Of a DNA stretch of 10,481 nt, positions 1 through 7,446 are shown one piece after another (the stretch's first letter is position 1; every line of letters begins with the position of its first letter). This DNA is from Basidiobolus heterosporus B8920 (Eukaryota > Basidiobolomycota > Basidiobolomycetes > Basidiobolales > Basidiobolaceae): NCBI GenBank assembly GCA_000697455.1, contig JNET01034723.1, positions 1-10,481 on the forward strand, given 5' to 3'. Below the pieces are notes generated by a model. It made no database searches. It was not told where the DNA came from and saw only the letters and a list, made by a program, of their open reading frames with translations. Position numbers and translations under genes: made by a program.

Positions 1-53
1 GCTCATTTGGACATGTTTAAGATTTCTCATAAATCCAACATTTTATAATCTTG

Positions 54-428
54 TAATTAATCCAGATTGATGTTACACATTTCAACTTCTCTAAGTATCT
101 CATAAATACAAAATAAAAGTTATATACCTAGTTTATTGATACTTAGGTGCTAAACTAACTTAATTTCAGCAGTAATTAATCCAAAATGATGTTACACATT
201 TCAGCTTTGACAAACATCTCACAAGCACAAAATATACATTATGTACCTGATTATATGAATACTTGGATGCTGAACTAACATATTTTTGACAATACAGAGG
301 CTGGGTGTTTCTTGGCAGGATTGCCATGGGATCATGACTAGTACATAATGGTTTCTTCATTTATGACCAATAAAAAGCATCACAAGTAACTAATTACATG
401 AATACTGAGGTGTTGAACTTGCATATCA
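54..428. repeat. Degenerate direct repeats, about 110-bp unit, two full copies and one partial
   Basis: Copy 1 (54-162) and copy 2 (173-281) both start TAATTAATCC, share GATGTTACACATTTCA and ATCTCA-A-CACAAAATA-type stretches, and end ATACTT-GG-TGCT-AACTAAC. The period is 119 bp. A shortened third copy (about 378-428) keeps CATCACAAG and ATGAATACTGAGGTGTTGAAC. A weak trace precedes copy 1 (about 10-50). No coding potential or transposon ends were recognised. Confidence 0.7.
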
Positions 429-864
429 CAACAGATTCAGACATGTAGCTTTAATATTTTAATTAATGATTGTAGAAATGGCAAATAGCCCGTGAGAGAT
501 TTGGGCAATTTAAGTTACTTAGAGCCACTATGGATGTTTTCAGTGGGACACTTAAAACTTAGCATAATTCAGTAAATGATCAGTTATTCACGCTGATAGA
601 AATTTAAACGCGATCTATGAGAAATATGAACTCCATGCTTACTATCGCGTCTATATTGTTTATTTATTTATTTTTCACTTGTGTGTTATTGTCCTCGATT
701 AACACAGTCATTGTGATTTTGATTAGTATATTTTCTACGCTGTTGAGATACAAGACTCTTCTACTCATTCATTGCCTTGGTGTAATAGCACTATATATCA
801 AAAGGAGACAACTCAGGAGATTGGATATTAAAAGGGACGGCTAAAACTCAATAACTTAGAAGCC
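429..864 (+). promoter_or_regulatory. 5' flank and probable promoter of the TopBP1-like gene
   Basis: AT-rich DNA with a TATATATC at about 792-799, roughly 70 bp before the start codon. ACGCGAT at 608-614 and its inverted match ATCGCGT at 644-650 both hold the ACGCG core of MCB boxes, which would suit a G1/S gene. A few such cores are expected by chance in 10 kb, so this is only suggestive. The open frame at 617-844 lies inside this region and is not called as a gene. Confidence 0.4.
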
Positions 865-3800
865 ATGTCTCGCCTAAGGCCTAATGTCAATAGCAGTACG
901 ATTCTTTACGATGACGATTCCTTTATGCAAAAAAAGCCATTCGAAGACTACGTGATTTGTTGTACTGGGCTATCGTCTGTGACTAAAGTAATATATACTG
1001 TACATGGAGTACACTTATTTACGTCATTCCACACTGCTTGAAATTGGCGTCTCAAAACTTACCATTTTAAAAAAATCATTTTAGCAAGCATTGTATTCTC
1101 AAGTAGAAGAACTTGGCGGGCGGAGCCAGCCTGATTTCACTAATACTGTAACGCATCTGATTGCCGATAAAGTTGGTTCAGAAAAGTACAAGGTAAAGGC
1201 CATTGCTCTCGAGGTTTAATACATAAATAGTAAAATGCTTATCAAAAAGCTTGGACATTTAGGCAGCGATTCGCTGCAACGTCCCCATATTAACACCGAG
1301 TTGGGCAGAACAATGCTATGAGCTATTCAAAAACAACGAAAACGTCGAACCTAGCAAGGTACTTTTATACACTAGGAGTGCACTAGATATCCTACTTAGC
1401 GAATCACCTGGTTTACAGATCTCCAAACTTCACCTGCTTCCGCCATTAGCTGGCTGCTGTATATGCGTGACAGGCCTATCCGGAGGTAAAGGGTTCCATG
1501 TGTTTAGTTGCTTGCTCGTTATTCTAATACCAGATTTTTTAATAGAAGAGAGAGAAGCTGTAGAGAAGATGACTATAGAAAACGGTGGTGAATATTCCCC
1601 CGCTCTGACGATGCCTTGCACACATTTAATTGTGAAAATATCCTTTCCTTTCTGATCATTTTCTAGCTTGCTTATTTGTATGAAAACAAGGACTTCTTTA
1701 ACTCATAGATACGTTCCAGAAGGAAGGAAATTTCAAGCTGCTGTCAAACGAAATCTGCATATAGTCAGTCTTGACTGGCTTTACGAATGTACCAAACAAA
1801 AAGGTAAATCTTGTTGATTGTATGCGTGTAGAATGCCAATCACTGATATTTGAAATCGAAGTTTGCGTCAACGAAAATCTATATCCTGCTATAGCAAACC
1901 CGGATACGATGGCAGCAAGTAGGCACATTTACAACCTTCTTTCCGTAACTTTAGTGTCTCTATGATAAAAACTGACGTGCCTGTTTACATAGCTTCAAAT
2001 ATTCGTCAACCTGGAACTTTGTCACAGGATCGGCAACGTTTACTAAGAGAGAACAAAAGCTCAACAATGTATCTCGACGGGTGCAATATTTATCTTGGGG
2101 ATGGCTTTGGACCAGAGAAAATGATGCTCATGAAGAAGATTATTGTAGATGGTGGAGGATCGCGACATTCCGATTTTATTGAATGTGTTACGCATTTCGT
2201 AACTTGTAACAACGCATTGACCGAGAAGTAGATTTGACTGTACTGCTTTCGCACTAGTAAAGTATACTAACTCGTATTTAAATCGACAGAGATAGGGATA
2301 CACTGCGGCATGCTACCAACAAACCCATAATTGTACATAGTAAGTGGTTGCAAGATTGCTATAGAGACTGCACTCTACATTCTCCAGACCAGTACTCTGT
2401 TGAATATCCGGAGGATGGCTTTGAGAAGGGCAAATTCCAGCTTCAAGGGCCTAGGAAGCTGGATCAACGAGCTACACTTCGTAAGAACCCAATGGCTACT
2501 GATATTTCGATGGCTAAGAGTAATACCTTTTGGGAGAATCTGGCCGAAGACATGAAACAAGAAAGCCCTGGCACGAATAAGATTACTAATTCGCGCCTTT
2601 TGCAAAGAAGTAAAAGCACTATGTCTGCGGTAGAAGCTAAAGCGTTTGACAAAACTCCTTCTTTGGAAAAACGCACCAGAAGTTTAACCCCGCATTGCGG
2701 CTCCCAAGAGTCCTCAACTGATCCCGGAATGTTGTATCCAAAAAGACCGGATGGATCGAGCGATAATTCAAACGGTTACAACGAACCTAAGCGGCCAACT
2801 AAATCTGGTATTTTTTCTGACTATTTCTTCTTCTGCGAAGATTTCCCCGCGGATCAGGTAACTTTCAATGGTAAAAGATCGTTTAAATATCAGTCCACTA
2901 ACGTGATAAATGATACGCCACGTAGAAACGAATTGTAGAGCATGTAGTTCTTGACAATGGAGGTTCATTTCATTCTGAATTTCCTCACACGTTGTCAGCT
3001 GAAGTTGAAAAGTATTACCGCATTGTTCCCCTTAAAAGGCAAGTATCTGTCCACAGAAGGATAATTAACTTTATATCGTATGAAAGATCACTAACGGCAA
3101 TGTTTTTTGCTCTTTTCTGCGATGCAGTCAACAATCCGCGATGGCAAACGTGCGATTTAAGACAGCAACCGAGTGTTGGCTCGAAAGTTGTATAGATGTA
3201 ATATCTTCTTCATCGAAATTAGAATGCCTTACAATTGAATTAAACACTGAATATTCATCAGGAACAACGCCTGATACCACTGAAAGAGAAAGTGATATAT
3301 TCCCCTATAGAGATTCAGTTTCCAATCAAAGGTTAGTCAGACAGATGTTCATTTCGCCAGATATTGCATTGATTTACCATTCGGTTTTTATGAGTGTAGA
3401 GTTTCGGAGTTATTACATTGGTATAACTGGTTACACTGAGCTGGAAAGAGAGCATATTGGCCGCTTATGCATTACTCTTGGCGCTAAATTTAGCGAACGT
3501 TTTAGCAAGAAATACACTCATCTTATATGTAAACAAAAGTCTGGAGAGAAGTACCGGCGTGCTGTCGAATGGGGAATACCTGTTGTAGATGCAAATTGGA
3601 TATTTGAAATAGCCAGAAATGTTGTAGAAGTACTCGTTAGTCAACTTTTGACGTTGAAAAACTAATCGCGTACTCTTTTCAAACAGGGTATAAATTCCAC
3701 TCAGCAAGATAGAAATTTAAGTGGCGCAAAGCCAGGTAAAAAATCAAGTCTATTAAAACAATTTTGATTGCCGAGATTTTAATCGAACGTCAATCAGGGA

Positions 3801-6800
3801 GATACACTGAGGGCGTTTTCAGCGGAAAGATCACACCCAGGCCGAAAGATGGTTCATTAGGTTTGGTTAAACTTATATATTGCCATATTTTACATTCATT
3901 AAAGATTTTATATGTAGTCAAAGAGTGCAATGCAGAAAATTTCTACACAGAGTATCCCAATGAAGGTGAGACGTAGAGAAGTACTGCAGGCAATCATTTG
4001 TTACTAATACTTCATTTCGGTTCGCCATTAGATGTTACAAAGAAGAACTTTATGGATCATGATGCCACTAATGGTAACAATGGTATTTCCATCCCTTCTG
4101 TTGCAAACGGTAGTACTCTTTTTATTATCCTCCAATGTGTACATTACTCTAATTGCTAGACTTAAAGGCCCTACTACTACACCTGCAAGCAAAAAATACG
4201 GGGCATCCATTGGTATGTTACGTATGATATGAATCCATTGAATTTGTAATCTCATACAGCTTGTCTTAGTTTCCACAACTGTTGATACGCCACATCATAA
4301 CACTTTTCTCGGGAAGAAGGATTTTCGACCACAATTTGATACCACTGGAATATTATCCTCGCTAAAAACTCCTGAAGGCTCCTATACGCCGACAAATGGT
4401 GCTGCTTATAGTGCAACGGCTGGATCAGCATCTACGATGACTCCAGGACTTACATCAACAAATCTTAAATTTGATACCACCGCTGCGCTTAACGCCTTAG
4501 TGTCTCCAGGTAACGCTGAACTAGATTTCGTAAAATCTCCATATTAAATCGCTAAAATGGATACTTTTTATACAGGGACCGCACCGAATACAGTTTCAAA
4601 ATCAGCAGTAACTCCATTTTTCCAACGTATTCAAGGAAATGTTGTTTCCAGTACACCAGGTAAATACTTTCTTACCTATATGACTTCAGCAGTTAATTTA
4701 ACGAAATCTTTACTAGGAGGAAATGGTTTCGATTCACCAATAGACGCTGCTTTTTCAAGAAATCTGTCTTTGGCATTAGAACAAATTCAGACTTCCGAAA
4801 GTGTACAAGGTTCAGGTCAGGCGCTCTTTACCAATACATCAGATGTAAGCAACATGGATTCGACAGCTTTTTTCGGTGAAACAAACCAAAAGGTACGTCC
4901 ACGGCCACTATTACTTATATCAAAGTAAGTTTTTGATCTTAGTCTGTGACGGAATTTAGTGTCCTGAGTCGAACGACATTTCGTTTTTGCTACAAGGTGT
5001 CACAATATACGTGAGCCAACGTTTAGCGGTAATATTCGAAGCATTCAAGTTCACATCTTCTACAACACAGCTTAATTCAAATATTTTAGCATCGCCGGAA
5101 TGAGTTATGCGATTTGGCGAGAGAAATGGGAGCGCAATCTGCTTGGATTTTCGACGAGTCTTGCACACACTTAGTGCACCATATCCTTTATATTTGACTG
5201 ATTTTTGTGGAATCTCATTTTTATTTGTTTTTACACTCCTTGACTAGCAAATACATAGTAATAAGGTAACCGAGAATTTCAAGGACTTCAAGTTAGCCAA
5301 GCAGAAAGGAAAAATGATCGTCTCTCCTGTTTGGCTTCAAAAAGTACGTCGGCGTTTACTAAAGAAAAAGCTTTCATTTGTTTACTAACTAATACATGGA
5401 CTAGTGCAAGGAATATAGGGCCAGAGTTGATGAGAGAGACTACCCACATACATACATCTCTAACAAAAGCCATTTAGTTACGAGTAAGCCGGAGTATTCA
5501 CATCAAAGAAGCTCGCAAGGATCAGATCAAGATTCTGTTCTCGCAACTCAGGCAAGCTTTCGCAAGCATGTTTCATTAGCATCGCTAGATACTCCTGCAG
5601 GTTCAAAGCAAAATTCGGATGAGGAATTTCTGAAACCTGAAGCACCAATCACAGAAAACCCTGGTTATGAATCCAATACCAAAGAAACTCTCTCGAACGC
5701 AAAAAAGCAAACACCGGAACCACCCAAGGTCAATTATGCTGCTGCGGTTGAAGAACTAATCGGTAGGATGTCTACTGATAAAAAACGAAGAAGGGCACGC
5801 TCTAGTTTCGGCATACTGCGCTCGAATACCGAGCAAGCTTCTGATCCAAATGGATTTAAGCAAGACACTTCATTTTCAGACATAAGCGCGATTAGTGGGA
5901 AAACTGTATCTTTATTCGATACTAGCGCGGATAATCTGAAGGCAGATGCTCACACTCCAGAATCCTTTAATGATATCGAAATCAACTCCACTCAAGAACC
6001 TGTGGCGGTAATGTATGACGATCCGGAAGGAAGACGAGAAAAACGAAAACTACTTGATCGTCTGCTCATGAATAAAAGACTACGAATTTCGCCGAATGAT
6101 GAATCGGAAAGCGAGAATGACACGAGTGATGCATCATCTGTAAAACCTCAAGCTAATGTTATTACTCTTGATGAGTCAGAAGATAGTTTACCAGAATCCA
6201 ATCCACCTGCCAAATTTACGAAGCAATTATCCTCTAAATCGGAAAGAACCATCTCTGATATTTCAGCGCCAAATGAACAACAAACATCATCCGGACCTTC
6301 CGCTCTTCCGAAAGCAGTAGATTTGCACCGACTCCCCACGTCTATCATGAATGAGATGAATCAAGACGAAGCTAACAACAATGGAGAACCAGATCCTACC
6401 CCTTCGAGACGGTCAAACAGGATCTTGGCTCAGACATCTGACCAAAGTACGCTACCCAAACAACGAATCTCGCCAAAGTTTCTACTCTCTTCTATGAGCG
6501 GCGAATCTAAAAATCGATTAATGAAAACGATTCGCCGATTGGGAGGAGTAACGTTTAGCACCGATCAATGGACATCCCAGTGTACTCATCTAATCGTAGG
6601 TTATCCTTCGCGAAGCGAGAAATTTCTGGCGGCTTGCGCATCCGGTGTTTGGGTGCTCAAGCCCTCTTTTGTTGACTCAAGCGTCCAAACCGATGGCTTT
6701 GTCTCAGAGGAAGAGCATGAATGGACCGCGGAGAGTGATATTAAACCTGAGGATAGGCTTCTTGTAGGTGCTGCGCAACGTTGGCGCCTCAAACTTCAGG

Positions 6801-7156
6801 AATTACAAGCAGTTAACCCCGAAGTCAAGGGAAGCTTTACTGGGTGGAACGTCCTACTCGTGGTCGAAAATAAAAAACGAGAAGGGTTTATTCGCCTCTT
6901 ACAAGCCGGTGATGCAGAGGTGAATGTGGCGCGCGCACCTTTCCGCAACATCGAGACGGAGAATTTAACCCATGTTTTTGTAGAACCAAGCAAGGTTCGT
7001 ACACTTCCCAATCATTTTGTCCACACCATGCTTGAAGCCAGGGTTCCTTGTTTGGAGACGGATTATATCGTTGATTTTCTCACTAAGGATGAGGATTCCG
7101 ATCAAAACCAATTTTGCATCAAACACCCAGCTCTACAAAAGAAGCGTAAAGTGTAA
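865..7156 (+). CDS. TOPBP1 (rad4/cut5/DPB11 orthologue): TopBP1/Rad4(Cut5)/Dpb11 orthologue, multi-BRCT replication and checkpoint scaffold, 24 exons
   Basis: This nuclear scaffold reads phosphorylated partners through BRCT pockets in replication initiation (Sld3/Treslin role) and activates ATR/Mec1 (family knowledge). My exon model: 865-987, 1085-1192, 1263-1358, 1419-1485, 1546-1637, 1713-1803, 1862-1918, 1993-2227, 2290-2870, 2939-3038, 3128-3331, 3395-3620, 3687-3735, 3798-3860, 3918-3965, 4032-4109, 4168-4212, 4270-4509, 4576-4659, 4717-4892, 4960-5028, 5090-5180, 5255-5343, 5405-7156. All phases agree and give about 1587 residues (human about 1522). BRCT1 lies near residues 24-109, BRCT2 116-205, BRCT3 237-322, BRCT4 468-545, BRCT5 585-661, BRCT6 932-1020, BRCT7 1361-1445 and BRCT8 1478-1567. 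Phosphate-pocket lysines are retained in BRCT1 (K75), BRCT2 (K168), BRCT5 (K637) and BRCT7 (K1410). The start is the first ATG after an in-frame stop at 829-831, in context GCCATGT. No BRCT0 is visible. Exon 15 is the least certain exon. Confidence 0.95.
934..1890 (+). other. BRCT1-BRCT2 tandem (exons 1-7)
   Basis: BRCT1 starts at KPFEDYVICCTGL and contains VTHLIADKVGSEKYK, very close to human VTHLIAGEVGSKKY. BRCT2 contains AGCCICVTGLSG, CTHLIV and, after a U12 intron, VPEGRKFQ, matching human THLIV-x-EPKGQKY with no length change. The domain closes with SLDWLYEC and CVNENLYP. In the family this pair binds phosphorylated Treslin/Sld3 and the RAD9 tail. The Thr of each TGL motif and the following Lys, which together hold the phosphate, are both present. 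Confidence 0.93.
1638..1712 (+). other. U12-type AT-AC intron in the BRCT2 coding region (intron 5, 75 nt)
   Basis: The intron starts with ATATCCTTT, a perfect U12 AT-AC 5' splice site. It has a branch-like TTCTTTAACT at 1694-1703 (one change from TTCCTTAACT) and ends in AC 11 nt after the likely branch A at 1701. Reading across without splicing hits a stop. No GT-AG choice here keeps both frame and BRCT length, whereas the AT-AC splice joins THLIVK directly to VPEGRK at phase 0. Confidence 0.9.
2068..2400 (+). other. BRCT3 (exons 8-9)
   Basis: The domain begins MYLDGCNIYL, continues through DGGGSRHSDF and CVTHFV, and ends IIVHSKWLQDC. It aligns with human BRCT3 (LLDGCRIYL, SGGGVRF, VTHVIV, WLLEC). 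Intron 8 (2228-2289) has a canonical ACTAAC branch and splits the domain after THF in phase 2. A roughly 145-residue Ser/Thr/Pro-rich linker with SP and TP sites follows before BRCT4, as in the family. Confidence 0.9.
3039..3127 (+). other. GC-AG intron (intron 10, 89 nt)
   Basis: The donor is AAAAG|GCAAGT, a strong site apart from GC in place of GT. The acceptor is GATGCAG and a CACTAAC branch lies near 3092. The nearby GT at 3043 would leave phase 0, but the acceptor that restores the BRCT4 tail (KTATECWLESCID) needs phase 2. The GC donor gives exactly that phase. Confidence 0.78.
3332..3394 (+). other. Probable stop-free in-frame intron (intron 11, 63 nt)
   Basis: The donor is AAAG|GTTAGT and the acceptor TTTATGAG. 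The intron has 21 codons and no stop, so the frame stays open if it is retained. Removing it joins SVSNQ to SVEFRSYYIG, which shortens the approach to BRCT5 to a family-like spacing. The acceptor is poor in pyrimidines, so retention remains possible. Confidence 0.6.
3861..3965 (+). other. Intron 14 and small exon 15, acceptor ambiguous
   Basis: Three acceptors after the donor at 3861 (AG at 3917, 3935 or 3950) all keep phase. They give an exon 15 of 48, 30 or 15 nt ending at 3965. The region codes the disordered linker between BRCT5 and the FD motifs, so homology does not decide between them. The model above uses the 48-nt form, and all later residue numbers depend on that choice. Confidence 0.5.
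4323..4509 (+). other. Two copies of an FD-x3-[AI]-L-x2-L-x-[ST]-P linker motif (CIP2A-binding-region-like)
   Basis: Copy 1 at 4323-4379 reads FRPQFDTTGILSSLKTPEG, following VDTPHHNTFLGKKD. Copy 2 at 4464-4509 reads LKFDTTAALNALVSP. Human TopBP1 has LDTPSKFLSKDK then FKPSFDVKDALAALETPG in the same BRCT5-BRCT6 linker. From memory this is the segment (about residues 830-851) that binds CIP2A. Downstream, FDSPIDAAFSRNLSLAL at about 4730-4780 resembles the human STPLSEVIVKNLQLAL stretch, so the order of linker motifs is also conserved. Confidence 0.8.
4660..4716 (+). other. Stop-free in-frame intron (intron 19, 57 nt)
   Basis: The donor is CCAG|GTAAAT and the acceptor TTTACTAG. Its 19 codons carry no stop, so a naive reading frame runs through it and inserts 19 residues. 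Strong splice sites and the uniform phase-1 pattern of neighbouring introns favour removal. Confidence 0.75.
4993..5435 (+). other. BRCT6 (exons 21-24)
   Basis: The domain reads GVTIYVSQRLA, HRRNELCDLAREMGAQ, FDESCTHLVH, then across a U12 intron HSNKVTENFKDFKLA, IVSPVWLQKC and DYPHTYISNK. Human BRCT6 has VVVCVSKKLSKKQSEL, FDETVTHFIYQG, IVSEHWLLDC and LYPHTYNPK. The lengths agree within one residue. The domain is split over four exons, the most fragmented BRCT in the gene. Confidence 0.93.
5181..5254 (+). other. U12-type AT-AC intron in the BRCT6 coding region (intron 22, 74 nt)
   Basis: The intron starts with ATATCCTTT. It carries a branch-like TCCTTGAC at 5237-5244 (U12 consensus TCCTTRAY) and ends in AAATAC, with the terminal C 11 nt after the likely branch A at 5243. 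Splicing at phase 1 joins CTHLVH to HSNKVTEN and restores BRCT6 at family length. Reading straight through meets stops. Confidence 0.9.
5993..6070 (+). other. ATR-activation motif with aromatic Tyr (residue about 1208)
   Basis: VMYDDPEGRREKRKL aligns with human IIWDDPTAREERARL, whose Trp (W1145) is essential for ATR activation. It also aligns with S. pombe SYIDPDAQREKHKL, whose Tyr (Y599) plays that role. The Tyr codon here is at 6014-6016. The motif sits in a disordered acidic/serine-rich region between BRCT6 and BRCT7, as in animals. Confidence 0.85.
6158..6187 (+). other. Candidate SUMO-interacting motif
   Basis: VITLDESEDS combines a V-I-x-L hydrophobic core with an acidic, serine-containing tail, the usual form of a SUMO-interacting motif. 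It lies in disordered sequence between the ATR-activation motif and BRCT7. Human TopBP1 has IITIEETHEE in a similar place. Binding is inferred from pattern only. Confidence 0.45.
6473..7093 (+). other. BRCT7-BRCT8 tandem (exon 24)
   Basis: BRCT7 has SSMSGESKNRL, RLGG, CTHLIVGYPSRSEKFLAAC and GVWVLKPSFVD, matching human THIVVGHPLRNEKYLA and GKWVLHRSYLE. A linker with QRWRLKLQEL (human MRWRKKIQQR) leads to BRCT8 with GSFTGWNVLLVVENKKREG, FIRLLQAG and LETDYIVDFL. In animals this pair binds phospho-FANCJ and autophosphorylated ATR. S. pombe Rad4 and S. cerevisiae Dpb11 lack it. Confidence 0.95.
7139..7153 (+). other. C-terminal nuclear localisation signal
   Basis: The last five residues are KKRKV, the core of the SV40-type monopartite nuclear localisation signal. 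Human TopBP1 likewise ends in a basic cluster (QKRKAP and IKRPRVH) after BRCT8. Function is inferred from the match. Confidence 0.75.
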
Positions 7157-7446
7157 GTCGTTAGAATTCCGCACATATTTCAGTTTTGGGCAAGGTAGAT
7201 ATAGTCTACAAAAAAAATAGCAAAAAGCTTTTTGCTATTACTTCATACGAGGACATACCAAAGGATTGTCCTATAGAGCGAGTTGTACAGTCTATAAGGG
7301 AGTTTAAGGTGTAAAATAAAGGGCACGATGGCCTTTCTAGAGATTTATTTTATGGTACATTTTAGAAAGAGTAGTTTTGAAATTGTTCTCATATACACAT
7401 CTTGGTCAGTTGGACGAAAGTATAGAATAGATGCGGAAACTACGAT
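7157..7446. terminator. Shared convergent 3' region of the TopBP1-like and PDRG1-like genes
   Basis: AATAAA occurs on the plus strand at 7315-7320, about 160 bp after the TopBP1-like stop. It also occurs on the minus strand at 7349-7344, about 100 bp after the PDRG1-like stop. Both lie in an inverted repeat (TAAAATAAA at 7312-7320 and TTTATTTTA at 7344-7352) around AAAGGGC and GGCCTTT. This places the poly(A) signals of two converging genes within 40 bp. Confidence 0.6.
7216..7239. repeat. 24-bp perfect palindrome
   Basis: AATAGCAAAAAG followed directly by its exact reverse complement, centred between 7227 and 7228 on a HindIII-like AAGCTT. It lies 60 bp after the TopBP1-like stop codon. In RNA it would form at most an A/U-rich hairpin; in DNA it could bind a dimeric protein. 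Role unknown. Confidence 0.85.

Larger units (their letters stand above)
2806..3620 (+). other. BRCT4-BRCT5 tandem (exons 9-12)
   Basis: BRCT4 contains CEDFPADQVTFNEHVV and LDNGGSFHSEF. It aligns without gaps to S. pombe Rad4 (EFPNTKVSRLHK, SDNGGQISEF) when the donor at 2871 is joined to the acceptor ending 2938. BRCT5 contains YYIGITGYTELE, LGAKFSERFSKKYTHLI, SGEKYRRAVEWG and ANWIFEIA. In the family BRCT4/5 binds phosphorylated partners such as Crb2/53BP1, MDC1 or BLM, and the phosphate-binding Lys of SGEKY is kept. Confidence 0.92.

Noticed and set aside
608-650. Paired ACGCG cores as a firm MBF/E2F-type cell-cycle element
   Set aside because: The pattern suits a G1/S gene, but single ACGCG cores are expected several times in 10 kb, so it is recorded only as part of the promoter entry.
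617-844. 75-residue hydrophobic open frame upstream of the TopBP1-like gene
   Set aside because: It is T-rich DNA that gives Leu/Ile by composition, overlaps the likely TATA region, ends 20 bp before the real start and matches no known family.
1408-1655. ATATCCTA within intron 3 (near 1387) as another U12 donor
   Set aside because: It lies inside a normal GT-AG intron, lacks a following U12 branch/AC pair, and using it would destroy the BRCT2 start.
1771-1965. Open frame running from the end of BRCT2 into intron 7
   Set aside because: It mixes the true exon 7 (CVNENLYP) with translated intron 6 and intron 7 sequence. A 28-nt intron ending at 1831 would be needed to keep the extra residues, and it is too short.
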